Positions 53,408 to 61,549 of a stretch of DNA of 61,549 bases are shown piece by piece. Below the pieces are notes generated by a model. It worked only from the letters and a program-made list of their open reading frames with translations. It had not been told where the DNA came from and ran no database searches. The stretch is from Inhella sp. Lineage in GTDB: Bacteria > Pseudomonadota > Gammaproteobacteria > Burkholderiales > Burkholderiaceae_C. A program made the translations under genes and the position numbers. Each line of letters begins with the position of its first letter. Positions within the stretch are counted from its first letter, which is position 1. The stretch is from positions 1 to 61,549 of the forward strand of contig NZ_JAPZSY010000014.1 of NCBI RefSeq assembly GCF_027532025.1. Reading direction: 5' to 3'.

Positions 53408-54841
53408 ATGTCTTGGAATGAACTGCTGCTGACGGGCCTGGTTTTGCTGAACGCGGGGTTGCTGTGGGGCCTTTGGGTGCTGTGGCGCCGTCCGGCGCCA
53501 CCGCCCGACTTGAAGCCCACGCTGGAGGCCCTCCAGGCTGTTGAGCGCCACCTGCGCGACGACGGCCAGCGCGCCGCGCAGGCCACCCGTCAAGAGTTGC
53601 TGGGGCAGCTGACCCAGTTCCAGGCCGCGCTGCTGACCCAAGGCGGCGACGCGGCGCGCACCCAAAACGAGCAGATCGATTCGCTGCGCGTGCAAGTGGC
53701 CGGCTTGCAGCAGGGCTTGTTGGGCGGCTTGGCGCAGACCACGCAGGCCTTGAACCAGGCCCAAACGGCGGCCCGGGAAGCCCAGGATGCGGCGCTCGCG
53801 CGCAGCAGCACCCAGTTGCGCGAGCAACTGCAAGCCCTGGCGCAGACGAACGACCAGCGCATGGCCGAACTGCGCCATGCCGTGGAGCAGCGCCTGCAGG
53901 GCATCCAGCAGGACAACGCCGCCAAGCTGGAGCAGATGCGCCAAACGGTGGACGAAAAGCTGCACGCCACGCTGGAGCAGCGCCTGGGCGAAAGCTTCCG
54001 CCACGTGGCCGAGCGCCTGGAGCAGGTGCACCGCGGTCTGGGCGACATGCAGAACCTGGCGCGCGACGTGGGCTCCTTGAGCCGCGTGCTGACCGGCGTG
54101 AAAACGCGCGGGGTGTTTGGCGAGGTGCAATTGGCGGGCCTGCTGGAGCAGGTGTTCACGCCCGAGCAGTACGCCAGCAACGTGGCCACCGTGCCGGGCA
54201 GTGCGGAGCGTGTGGAGTTCGCCATCAAGTTGCCGGGCCAGGCCAGCGATGGCCAGCCTTTGTGGCTGCCCATCGACGCCAAATTCCCCCGCGAGGACTA
54301 CGAGCGCCTGTTGGATGCCCAGGAGCGTGCCGACCCCGGCGCGGCCGAAGCGGCTGGCAAGGCGCTGGAAACCCGCCTGCGGCTGGAGGCCAAGTCCATC
54401 GCTGACAAATACCTCGCGCCGCCCCACACCACCGATTTCGCGTTGCTCTTCGTGCCCACCGAGGGCCTGTACGCCGAGGTGCTGCGCCGCCCTGGCCTTT
54501 TTGAATCGCTGCAGCGCGAGCACCGGGTGATGCTCACCGGCCCCACCACCCTGCTGGCGACTTTGGGGAGCTTGCAAATGGGTTTTCGCACCCTGGCGTT
54601 GGAAAAGCGCAGCAGCGAAGTCTGGGCGGTGCTGGGCGCCGTCAAGACGGAGTTCGGCAAGTTCGGCGACGTGCTGGCCAAGACCAAGAAAAAGCTGGAC
54701 GAAGCCAGCAAGACCATCGACGACGCCGAGGTGCGAACCCGCGCCATGGCGCGCAAGCTCAAGGGTGTCGAGTCCCTCCCCGACGCTCAAGCTCAGGGTC
54801 TGCTGGCGCTGGGTGGCGAACCGGAAAGCGACGAGGCTTGA
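53408..54841 (+). CDS. rmuC: DNA recombination protein RmuC
   Basis: 477 residues. One N-terminal membrane helix (LLLTGLVLLNAGLLWGLWVL), a Gln/Ala-rich coiled coil of about 180 residues, then the RmuC nuclease-like domain with RGVFGEVQLAGLLEQ near 236, LPIDAKFPREDYERLL near 287 and MLTGPTTLLATLGSLQMGFR near 378. RmuC limits inversions at short inverted repeats and restricts foreign DNA (family knowledge). Its TGA overlaps the TTG start of the MFS gene. Confidence 0.93.
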   Translation: MSWNELLLTGLVLLNAGLLWGLWVLWRRPAPPPDLKPTLEALQAVERHLRDDGQRAAQATRQELLGQLTQFQAALLTQGGDAARTQNEQIDSLRVQVAGLQQGLLGGLAQTTQALNQAQTAAREAQDAALARSSTQLREQLQALAQTNDQRMAELRHAVEQRLQGIQQDNAAKLEQMRQTVDEKLHATLEQRLGESFRHVAERLEQVHRGLGDMQNLARDVGSLSRVLTGVKTRGVFGEVQLAGLLEQVFTPEQYASNVATVPGSAERVEFAIKLPGQASDGQPLWLPIDAKFPREDYERLLDAQERADPGAAEAAGKALETRLRLEAKSIADKYLAPPHTTDFALLFVPTEGLYAEVLRRPGLFESLQREHRVMLTGPTTLLATLGSLQMGFRTLALEKRSSEVWAVLGAVKTEFGKFGDVLAKTKKKLDEASKTIDDAEVRTRAMARKLKGVESLPDAQAQGLLALGGEPESDEA

Positions 54842-56016
54842 GCGCACTGCCGACTGGCTTCGTGCGGCTCATCGCCGCCTTGATGGGCTTGCACGCCACC
54901 ATGGCGGTTGCCCGCGTCACCTCCACCTTGTGGCTGCTGCAAAACGGGCACAGCGCGTTCGTGGTGGGCGTCATGCTGGCCCTGGTGTCGCTCACGCCCG
55001 CTTTGCTGGGCGCCCCAGCCGGGGCCTGGGCCGACCGCTTCGGGCTCTGGCGGCCGCTCTGGACGGGCTCGCTGCTAGCGGGCCTGGGGGTGCTGGCTGC
55101 TTTGGCCTGGCCGAGCGTGCCGACCTTGGTACTCGCAGCCTTGGGCACGGGGGCTGCCCTGGCTTTGGCGGCCGTGGCGGTGCAACGCGACATCGCCCTG
55201 CTGGCCCAAGCCCAGGGCGATGGCGGTGTGGCGCCGCAGGCGCTCTACAGCTGGGCCGCCATGGGGCCCGCCCTGTCCAACACCCTGTCGCCCGTGGTGG
55301 CGGGGTTGGTGATCGACCACCTGGGGTTTCGGCCTGCCTTTGCCGTGGCGCTGCTCTTGGCGCCTTTGGGCGTGTGGCTCTTGCGTGCCCACCGTCTGCG
55401 CCCGTGGCCCGAGGCCACCCACCGAGCGGGGCTGATGCCCGCCTGGGACCTGCTGCGCCAACGGCCGGTGCGGGCGCTGTTGGTGCTCAACATGGTGCTC
55501 GCGGTGGCTTGGGATGCGCACACCTTCGTGGTGCCGGTGTTGGGGCATGAGCGTGGGTTTTCCGCTTCGACCATCGGCCTGTTGCTTGGCGCTTTTGCGG
55601 TGGGCGTGGCGGCGGTGCGGCTGGCCATCGTGCGCTGGGGCGGCGCCTGGAGCGACAAGCGCGGCATCCGGGTCGCGCTGGGCGTGACGGCCGCCACCTT
55701 GGCCGTCTACCCATGGTTGCCGGGGGTGCTGGGCATGTCGGCGGGCAGTTTCGTGCTGGGCATGGCCTTGGGGTCGGTGCAGCCCACCATGCTGGCGGCC
55801 TTGACGCACCTGACACCGCCCGCCCGCCACGGGCAGGCCCTGGGTTTGCGCATGCTGATGACCAACGGGGCCGCCATCGGCATGCCGGTGGTTTTCGGCG
55901 CAGTGGTGGGCCTGGCAGGTGCCGCCGCCCCGATGGGCCTGATGGCCCTGGTCGCGGCCCTGTGCTGGCCAGCCACGGCGCCGCTGGACGACGGTCAAGC
56001 TCACGAGCGCCGCTGA
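54838..56016 (+). CDS. MFS transporter
   Basis: 392 residues, 12 predicted helices, with the MFS loop GAWADRFGLWRPL between helices 2 and 3 near residue 62. The start is TTG within the rmuC stop (TTGA); an ATG further in (MGLHATMA region) would delete part of helix 1. Substrate unknown; position after rmuC gives no clue. Confidence 0.85.
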   Translation: MSALPTGFVRLIAALMGLHATMAVARVTSTLWLLQNGHSAFVVGVMLALVSLTPALLGAPAGAWADRFGLWRPLWTGSLLAGLGVLAALAWPSVPTLVLAALGTGAALALAAVAVQRDIALLAQAQGDGGVAPQALYSWAAMGPALSNTLSPVVAGLVIDHLGFRPAFAVALLLAPLGVWLLRAHRLRPWPEATHRAGLMPAWDLLRQRPVRALLVLNMVLAVAWDAHTFVVPVLGHERGFSASTIGLLLGAFAVGVAAVRLAIVRWGGAWSDKRGIRVALGVTAATLAVYPWLPGVLGMSAGSFVLGMALGSVQPTMLAALTHLTPPARHGQALGLRMLMTNGAAIGMPVVFGAVVGLAGAAAPMGLMALVAALCWPATAPLDDGQAHERR

Positions 56017-56446
56017 CCGGCCCTTCCATCAGGCGCGGTCCGTCTGCCCGCGCAAAGTCTCAGGGCTTTTGCCGCGCAAAGGCTTAGAGCGAGCCCTCCA
56101 GAGACCGACACAGGGTTGTCACTCGGGCGGGAAAGTCCTGTGTGGCGATTTGCCAATGGTCACATTTCACGCTTTCCGGTTTTTTTAGACTGCAAAGCGG
56201 TCGCGGTAAAACTTCACAGTGGTGCCGGAGACACGACCCAAAGGGGGTGACGCTCCCCCTGTGCCTGATGAAGCTGCCGAGCACTCGCCCACCGCAGGCG
56301 AGGAGGGGGTCGGGAGCTTCTGGCTGCACCCGGGCAACCGCCCGAGGCGTCAGACCCGAGCCTGGGTATCCCCCGGGCGCCCCCATGGCGCCGTCCACCA
56401 CCCCGGTCGCGCGCTGTTCATTTCTACCGATCTCTGGAGCTTTCGC
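56017..56446 (+). promoter_or_regulatory. long structured leader of the subtilase gene
   Basis: 430 nt without a gene. The part from about 56130 to 56220 is AT-richer and may hold the promoter (a TTTTTTAGACTG stretch lies near 56180). From 56242 onward it is GC-rich with successive hairpins: AGGGGG-N7-CCCCCT (56242-56260) and CTCGCC-N7-GGCGAG (56284-56302), then a CGGGC-AACC-GCCCG hairpin near 56330. A 10-nt direct repeat CCGCGCAAAG occurs at 56048 and 56072. I could not match it to a known riboswitch. Confidence 0.45.
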
Positions 56447-58237
56447 ATGTCTTGGATGGATTCGAAGCAGTTGCCGGTGAAGTTGGTTCTTTCCGTGTGT
56501 GTGGCCGCCGCGTGTGCCGGCGTGGCGCATGCACAAGCGCAGGTTGCGCGGGCGCCCATGGAGCAAGACGATCAAACCGATCGCTTGATCATCAAGTACC
56601 GGAATACGGTGAGCGCTCAGGGCTTGACCGCCGAAGTCTCCTCCCGTGCCGAGGCCCTGCGTGGCCGTGTGGCGCAGTCGCGTGGCGTGGCGATGTCCAT
56701 GCTGCGCAAGAACGGCTTGGGTGCCGACGTGATGCGCTTGAACCGTGCCATGCCGGTGAACGACCTGCGTGCGATGGCCAAAGAACTGATGGCTGAAGAT
56801 CCATCCATCGAGTACGCCGAGCCCGACCGCAAGATGTACGCGATGTTGACGCCCAACGACACCAACTTCAGCAGCCTGTGGGGCATGGGCAGCGGCGCCG
56901 GCGGCATCCGTGCCACCACGGCGTGGGACACCACCAACGGTGCCGGCGTCACGGTGGCCGTGTTGGACACGGGCATCCGCCCCCACCCGGATCTCGCGGC
57001 CAACCTCGTGGCCGGCTACGACATGATCGTGGACACCCTGGTGTCCAACGACGGCAATGCCCGCGACAGCGATCCCTCTGACCCGGGCGACTGGAGCACC
57101 GCCGGTCAATGCGGCACGGGCTCGCGCGCCTCCAACTCCTCCTGGCACGGCACGCACGTGGCGGGCACCATCGGCGCCGTGGGCAACAACAGCCAGGGCG
57201 TGATCGGTGTGGCCTATGGCGCCAAGCTGCAAACGCTGCGTGTGCTGGGTCGCTGCGGCGGCTACACCTCGGACATTGCCGACGGCATCATCTGGGCCAG
57301 CGGTGGCACGGTCAGCGGCTTGCCCGCCAACCCGACGCCTGCCAAGGTGTTGAACCTGAGCTTGGGCGGTGGCGGCGCTTGCGACACCACGACGCAAAAC
57401 GCGATCAACAGCGCACGTTCCCGCAATGCCACCGTGGTGGTGGCCGCCGGCAACAGCAACGTGAACGTGAGCAATGCCAGCCCTGCCAACTGCGCCGGCG
57501 TCATCGCTGTGGCGGCTGTGGGCCCGACCGGTGGCAAAGCCTCGTACTCCAACTTTGGCACTCTGGTGGACATCGCCGCCCCTGGTGGCGAAATGAGCAC
57601 GGGCAACACCAACGGCATCTTGTCCACGCTGAATGCCGGCACCACGACGCCGGGCGCTGACAACTACGCCTACTACCAAGGCACCTCGATGGCCACGCCC
57701 CACGTGGCTGGCGTGGCCGCCTTGTTGTACGCGGTCAAGCCCACCGCCACCCCGGACGAGATCGAGTCGACCATCAAGACCACGGCTCGCGCCTTCCCGG
57801 CCGCCTGCAGTGGTTGTGGCACCGGCATCATCGACGCAGCCGCGGCTGTGGCCAAGATCAAGGGTGGTGGTGGTGGCGGTACGCCTCCGAGCACGGTGAA
57901 CGAAACCGAGTCCAACAACACCACGGGCACGGCCAACACCATCAGCGCACCGGCCACGGTCAACGGCAGCCTGTCGTCCACCACGGACACCGACTACTTC
58001 CGCGTCGACCTGCCGGCTGGCAAGACCCTGACGGCGTCCCTGAACGGTGGCACGAAGGACTACGACCTGTACCTGTACAACAGTGCCGGCACGCAAATCG
58101 CGTCCAGCACCAAGGGGGCCGGCCAGATCGATTCGGCCACCACGGCGAACACTGGCACCACCTCGTCGGTGCGATTCGTGCGGGTGCGCTACTACCGCGG
58201 CGGCACCGGCACCTACACGCTCAATCTGAGCTGGTAA
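56447..58237 (+). CDS. secreted subtilisin-like serine protease (S8) with PPC domain
   Basis: 596 residues. Signal peptide (CVAAACAGVAHAQAQ), an inhibitor-type propeptide (about 35-130), then an S8 domain with catalytic Asp in VAVLDTGIRPHPDL near 177, His in HGTHVAGTIGA near 238 and Ser in GTSMATPHVAG near 417. A Gly-rich linker leads to a C-terminal pre-peptidase (PPC) domain with NETESNNTTGTAN and DTDYFRVDLPAG, typically cleaved after secretion. ATG at 56447 has a CTGGAG site; ends at a terminator. Confidence 0.94.
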   Translation: MSWMDSKQLPVKLVLSVCVAAACAGVAHAQAQVARAPMEQDDQTDRLIIKYRNTVSAQGLTAEVSSRAEALRGRVAQSRGVAMSMLRKNGLGADVMRLNRAMPVNDLRAMAKELMAEDPSIEYAEPDRKMYAMLTPNDTNFSSLWGMGSGAGGIRATTAWDTTNGAGVTVAVLDTGIRPHPDLAANLVAGYDMIVDTLVSNDGNARDSDPSDPGDWSTAGQCGTGSRASNSSWHGTHVAGTIGAVGNNSQGVIGVAYGAKLQTLRVLGRCGGYTSDIADGIIWASGGTVSGLPANPTPAKVLNLSLGGGGACDTTTQNAINSARSRNATVVVAAGNSNVNVSNASPANCAGVIAVAAVGPTGGKASYSNFGTLVDIAAPGGEMSTGNTNGILSTLNAGTTTPGADNYAYYQGTSMATPHVAGVAALLYAVKPTATPDEIESTIKTTARAFPAACSGCGTGIIDAAAAVAKIKGGGGGGTPPSTVNETESNNTTGTANTISAPATVNGSLSSTTDTDYFRVDLPAGKTLTASLNGGTKDYDLYLYNSAGTQIASSTKGAGQIDSATTANTGTTSSVRFVRVRYYRGGTGTYTLNLSW

Positions 58238-58259
58238 TCCAATCCACCTTCGGGTGACG

Positions 58260-58294
58260 ATGGGGCCGCCTACACTGGCGGCCCCATTTTCTTT
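58260..58294 (+). terminator. intrinsic terminator after the subtilase gene
   Basis: Perfect 11-bp stem (58260-58270 with 58277-58287, loop TACACT) followed by TTTCTTT. Only 10 nt separate its end from the next start codon, so the DUF971 gene needs its own promoter or some readthrough. Confidence 0.9.
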
Positions 58295-58303
58295 GGCGTT
58301 GCC

Positions 58304-58693
58304 ATGGCCGGTTTGCGCCCCAACTCCCCCCGTCCCACCGCCATCACCTTGCACGAGGCCACCCAGCGTCTGGAGCTGGTGTTTGACGACGGCCGCCGGT
58401 GGGAGCTGCCCGCGGAATTGATGCGTGTGCACAGCCCCTCGGCCGAGGTCCAAGGCCACAGCCCCGAGCAAGCCGTGCTGCAAGTGGGCAAGCGCGGTGT
58501 TCGCGTCACCGCCCTGGAGGCCGTGGGTCATTACGCCCTGCGCCCGGTGTTCAGCGATGGTCACGACAGCGGCCTGTTCACTTGGGATTACCTGTACCAC
58601 CTCGGCCAGCAGCAAGAGCGCCTGTGGGCCGACTACGAGGCCCGGCTGGCGGCAGTCGGCGCCAGCCGCGATCCTCAAGGAGAGGCCCAGTGA
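58304..58693 (+). CDS. DUF971 (gamma-butyrobetaine hydroxylase-like N-terminal) protein
   Basis: 129 residues. The DUF971 pattern is clear: [20 protein letters not shown] near residue 22, [20 protein letters not shown] near 73 and DYLYHLG. Members are small proteins linked with Fe-S/ubiquinone or Mrp genes; function is unsettled. The stop overlaps the ubiE start by 4 nt, a pairing common in Burkholderiales. Confidence 0.88.
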   Translation: MAGLRPNSPRPTAITLHEATQRLELVFDDGRRWELPAELMRVHSPSAEVQGHSPEQAVLQVGKRGVRVTALEAVGHYALRPVFSDGHDSGLFTWDYLYHLGQQQERLWADYEARLAAVGASRDPQGEAQ

Positions 58694-59421
58694 GCGCCAC
58701 GCATTTCGGTTTTGAAACGGTCGACGAATCGGTCAAGGCCCGCAAGGTACGCGGGGTGTTCGACTCCGTGGCCGCCAAGTACGACGTCATGAACGACGCC
58801 ATGTCCTTGGGTCTGCACCGGGCCTGGAAGGCCTACACCGTGGCCGTGGCCAACTTGCAGGGCGGCGAGCGGGTGCTCGACATCGCCGCCGGCACCGGTG
58901 ACTTGACCCGCGCCTTTGCCCAGCGCGTGGGCCCCACGGGCCTGGTGCTGCACAGCGACATCAACGAGGCCATGCTGCGCGTGGGGCGCGACCGATTGCT
59001 GGACCAGGGCGTGGTCACGCCGAGCCTGCTGGCCGACGCGGAGCAGTTGCCGTTTGCCCCCCAGAGCTTTGACCTGGTGAGCGTGGCTTTCGGGCTGCGC
59101 AACATGACGCACAAGGACCTGGCCCTGGCCGAAATGGCCCGCGTGCTCAAGCCGGGCGGACGGTTGCTCGTGCTCGAGTTCTCGCAGATCGCGGCGCCTT
59201 TGCGCAAGGCCTACGACTGGTATTCGTTCAACGTGTTGCCCAAGCTGGGGCAGGCACTGGCGGGCGATGCCGACAGCTACCGCTACCTGGCTGAAAGCAT
59301 CCGCATGCACCCGGATCAGGCCACGCTCAAGGCCATGATGAAAGCGGCCGGCTTCGGCCACGTGGACGTGCACAACCTCGCGGCTGGCGCCGTGGCGCTT
59401 CATGTGGGCATCCGCTGCTAA
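58690..59421 (+). CDS. ubiE: ubiquinone/menaquinone C-methyltransferase UbiE
   Basis: 243 residues. The start [20 protein letters not shown] and [15 protein letters not shown] near 60 (AdoMet motif I) plus [19 protein letters not shown] near 130 and [12 protein letters not shown] are diagnostic. It methylates the C-2 position of the demethylated quinol ring using AdoMet. GTG start overlaps the DUF971 stop. The 3-prime end overlaps the EpsD-like gene by 20 nt. Confidence 0.95.
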   Translation: MSATHFGFETVDESVKARKVRGVFDSVAAKYDVMNDAMSLGLHRAWKAYTVAVANLQGGERVLDIAAGTGDLTRAFAQRVGPTGLVLHSDINEAMLRVGRDRLLDQGVVTPSLLADAEQLPFAPQSFDLVSVAFGLRNMTHKDLALAEMARVLKPGGRLLVLEFSQIAAPLRKAYDWYSFNVLPKLGQALAGDADSYRYLAESIRMHPDQATLKAMMKAAGFGHVDVHNLAAGAVALHVGIRC

Positions 59422-60238
59422 GGCACTGGGCGGTGCCCTGTTGCTGGCCTTGATCGCTTGCGCACCGCCGGACGAGGGGCAGCGCGCCGTGGTGAAGGTC
59501 AACCGCGAAACCATCACCGCGCGCCAATGGCAAGAGGCCGTCGAACGCCAGCCGGCCACGGGACCTGAGCAGCGGGCGGCCATGGCGCCCCAGGTCTTGG
59601 AGCGACTGATCGACCAAGAGTTGGCTTTGCAGCAGGCCGAAGCGATGAAGCTGGAGCGCGATCCCAAGGTGGCTGCTCAACTGGAGGCTGCGCGCCGAGA
59701 GTTGCTGGCCCGTGCCTACGCGCAAACCTTGTCGGCACAGGTGCCCCAGCCCACGTCGGCCGAGGTGGAGGCGCATTACCGCGAGCGACCTGCGCTGTAC
59801 GCGCAGCGCTTGGTGTTCAGCGTCCAGGAGTTGAGCATCGACGGCAGCGCCGAACAGATTGCAGCCCTGCAGGCGCTCGTGCCGCCGCAAGGCGATCCAA
59901 CGGCTTGGCTCCGTCAGGCCAAAGCGGCTGGGCTGCGCGCCAGCGCCACGCCGGCCTTGCGTCCCGCCGAGCACTGGCCCGCCGCGGCGTTGACGACACT
60001 CACCGTCTTGGCGGATGGACAAACCACCGTCTTGCCGCGGGCCGGTGGTCTGTTGGTGGTCCAACGCCTTGGGGTCCAGTCGGCCGCGGTGACCTTGGAG
60101 CAAGCGCGGCCGGTCATCGAGCAGCAGTTGCTGGCGGAGCGGCGCCAAGCGCGCATCCAGGCTGAAATGAAGGCCCTGCGGGCCCGGGCGGAGATCGCCT
60201 ACCTCGGTGTCCCCAGGGGTGCGGCCAGCGCGCCTTGA
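59402..60238 (+). CDS. epsD: EpsD-type peptidyl-prolyl isomerase lipoprotein
   Basis: 278 residues. A lipobox (LIACAP, cysteine near 20) marks a lipoprotein; [19 protein letters not shown] and [20 protein letters not shown] form a SurA-like N-domain, followed by a parvulin (PpiC) type domain. This pattern matches the EpsD family found in exopolysaccharide/exosortase loci. It is the first sign of the eps region at the right edge. Converges with wecB with a 23-nt gap. Confidence 0.82.
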   Translation: MWASAAKALGGALLLALIACAPPDEGQRAVVKVNRETITARQWQEAVERQPATGPEQRAAMAPQVLERLIDQELALQQAEAMKLERDPKVAAQLEAARRELLARAYAQTLSAQVPQPTSAEVEAHYRERPALYAQRLVFSVQELSIDGSAEQIAALQALVPPQGDPTAWLRQAKAAGLRASATPALRPAEHWPAAALTTLTVLADGQTTVLPRAGGLLVVQRLGVQSAAVTLEQARPVIEQQLLAERRQARIQAEMKALRARAEIAYLGVPRGAASAP

Positions 60239-60261
60239 CGTGTAGCGGGCGCCAGCCCCGC

Positions 60262-61368
60262 TCAGGCGTGGAGTCGCGGTGCCAAGAGGTGGACGATGCG
60301 CTCGGCCGCGCGGCCGTCCCACAAGGCCGGCCGTCGCCCGCGTTTGCCGCCGTTCTGGATGGCGTCCAGGCAGGCGGCCACCACGGTGTCGGGGTCGGTG
60401 CCGGCCAGCACGTTGCTGCCTTCGTCCACCGTCACCGGCCGCTCGGTGTTGTCGCGCATGGTCACGCAGGGCACGCCCAGGGCCGTGGTCTCTTCTTGCA
60501 GGCCGCCGCTGTCGCTCAGCACCAGGGCCGCGTCTTTCCACAGGTGCAAGAAGCTCATGTAAGGCTGGGGGCCCATCAGGGTGACGTTGGGGCCCAGGTC
60601 GATGCCTGCGGCCTCCAGGTTCTTGCGTGTGCGCGGGTGCACCGCGAACGCGATGGGCAAGTGCTCGGCCACGCGGCGCAGCACGCCGGCGACGCGGCGC
60701 AAGTTGGCCTCGCCATCGACATTGCTCGGTCGGTGCAGGGTGACCGCCACGTAGCGCGGGTGAGCCTTCTTGAAGGCGTCGGTTTCCAAGCCTGAGGTGT
60801 CCATGGTCCGCAGCTTGTCGGCTTGGAACAGCACGTTGTCCACCATCACGTGGCCGACGTCAAAGACCGCGTCCATGGGCTTGCCCTCGCGCTGGAGGTG
60901 AGCCAAGCCCGAGGGCTCGGTGACGAAGAACCAGTCGGTGATGGCGTCGGTCACCAGACGGTTGATTTCTTCCGGCATGGACAGGTCGCCACTGCGCAGG
61001 CCCGCCTCCACGTGCGCCACCGGCACCCCCGCCTTCTTGGCCACGATGGCGCAGGCCAGCGTGGAGTTCACGTCGCCCACCACCAGGCAGCAGGCGGGTT
61101 TGGCGGTGGCGATCAACTGCTCGTAGGCCTGCATGATCTTGCCGGTCTGCTCGGCATGGCTGCCCCCGCCGCAGCCCAGGCGCACGTCGGGCTGCGGGAT
61201 GCCCAGCTCTTCGAAGAACACCTCGTTCATGTCGCGGTCGAAGTGTTGACCGGTGTGCACGATCTGGAAGTCCAGGCGGCCGTCGGCCTGCAAGGCTCGC
61301 ACCAGGGGCGCGATCTTCATGAAATTGGGACGCGCGCCAGCGACGAGGTGGATCAGGGGCTTGGCCAT
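60262..61368 (-). CDS. wecB: UDP-N-acetylglucosamine 2-epimerase (non-hydrolysing)
   Basis: 368 residues of GT-B-like fold: HLVAGARPNFMKIAPLVRAL at the start, THVEAGLRSGD-like segment AHVEAGLRSGDLSMPEE near 122, and SDSGGLQEETTALGVPCVTM near 279, which binds UDP. It interconverts UDP-GlcNAc and UDP-ManNAc, a precursor for surface polysaccharides. Divergent from the epimerase start at 61456, with an 87-nt gap between them. Confidence 0.93.
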   Translation of the reverse strand: MAKPLIHLVAGARPNFMKIAPLVRALQADGRLDFQIVHTGQHFDRDMNEVFFEELGIPQPDVRLGCGGGSHAEQTGKIMQAYEQLIATAKPACCLVVGDVNSTLACAIVAKKAGVPVAHVEAGLRSGDLSMPEEINRLVTDAITDWFFVTEPSGLAHLQREGKPMDAVFDVGHVMVDNVLFQADKLRTMDTSGLETDAFKKAHPRYVAVTLHRPSNVDGEANLRRVAGVLRRVAEHLPIAFAVHPRTRKNLEAAGIDLGPNVTLMGPQPYMSFLHLWKDAALVLSDSGGLQEETTALGVPCVTMRDNTERPVTVDEGSNVLAGTDPDTVVAACLDAIQNGGKRGRRPALWDGRAAERIVHLLAPRLHA

Positions 61369-61455
61369 TGGAATCAGGGGGGAGGAAGCGTTCTGTCATT
61401 GTGGCGCGACGACAATCCGCGCTCGCCTTACATCCCCCTGAATGCGGAGTCCCCC

Positions 61456-61549
61456 ATGAAGATCCTCGTCACCGGCGCTGCCGGTTTCATCGGCATGCAC
61501 GTGAGCCAGATCCTGCTGGCGCGAGGCGACGAGGTCGTGGGGCTGGACA
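61456..61549 (+). CDS. NAD-dependent epimerase/dehydratase (partial)
   Basis: Only 31 residues are in the window: MKILVTGAAGFIGMHVSQIL then ARGDEVVGLD. The GAAGFIG glycine motif and the following acidic residue mark an NAD-binding short-chain dehydratase/epimerase such as a UDP-glucuronate or UDP-glucose 4-epimerase. Orientation away from wecB suggests it opens a plus-strand polysaccharide operon beyond the edge. Confidence 0.85.
   Translation, partial: MKILVTGAAGFIGMHVSQILLARGDEVVGLD

Noticed and set aside
56222-56290. Possible cyclic di-GMP or cobalamin riboswitch in the subtilase leader (GGTGCCGG, CACGACCCAAAG, GGTGACGC pieces)
   Set aside because: The pieces are out of order or spacing for the GEMM consensus, and the conserved cobalamin-box sequence is missing.
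56084-58678. Very long antisense reading frame of 864 codons opposite the subtilase gene
   Set aside because: His/Gly/Arg-rich composition with no domain; produced by GC codon bias of the real gene.

Overview
The window is high-GC DNA from a betaproteobacterium of the order Burkholderiales, most like Comamonadaceae or the Leptothrix/Rubrivivax/Ideonella group. Pointers are the betaproteobacterial sulfate-assimilation operon with DUF934, a phasin, PEP-CTERM/EpsD-type genes, the alaA-hom-thrC-moeA order, and short palindromic repeats of a kind common in that group. This placement is inferred from gene content only. No rRNA, tRNA or CRISPR array was seen.

Layout. 1-7917 (minus strand) is a nine-gene assimilatory sulfate reduction operon: TauE/SafE exporter, CysI, DUF934, CysH (APS-reductase type), CysD, CysN, a siroheme methyltransferase, ferredoxin FdxA and a ferredoxin-NADP reductase cut by the window edge. 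7999-11025 is a divergent fatty-acid desaturation module (TetR regulator, reductase, desaturase). 11125-12161 holds a lipoprotein and a thioredoxin-fold protein. 12288-16012 is an accessory zone: a membrane-anchored tandem AAA+ ATPase with a small membrane partner, two small uncharacterised genes, REP-like repeats and a transposase relic. 16013-22396 carries YbiB, a tiny basic protein, an FAD dehydrogenase, a patatin lipoprotein, MobA, MoaA and an NlpC/P60 hydrolase. 22656-30740 holds PrpE, a DUF3047 lipoprotein, a PEP-CTERM protein, a PIN-PhoH ATPase, a secreted alpha-amylase, a Bcp-type peroxiredoxin and an Mth938-like protein.

30830-36302 is a plus-strand run: aminotransferase, homoserine dehydrogenase, threonine synthase, MoeA, MoaD. 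SpeD and an ArsR regulator follow and converge on a minus-strand operon (37149-43308) of an FAD amine oxidase, a membrane-fused aminopropyltransferase, DUF350, DUF4178 and an SPFH-SHOCT protein. Together these form a membrane-linked, aminopropyl-based system that I consider the best candidate for an under-described biological system here. A phasin gene then diverges from a nearly fully overlapping cluster: deacetylase, nitroreductase, Mrp antiporter A(B)CDEFG and a 2-hydroxyacid dehydrogenase.

52574-61549 contains a secreted protein of unknown function, RmuC, an MFS transporter, a subtilase with a long structured leader, a DUF971 protein, UbiE, an EpsD-type prolyl isomerase, UDP-GlcNAc 2-epimerase and the start of a nucleotide-sugar epimerase. 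The last three suggest that an exopolysaccharide/exosortase locus begins at the right edge, which fits the PEP-CTERM protein at 25418. Most operons show 4-nt stop/start overlaps, so translational coupling is pervasive.
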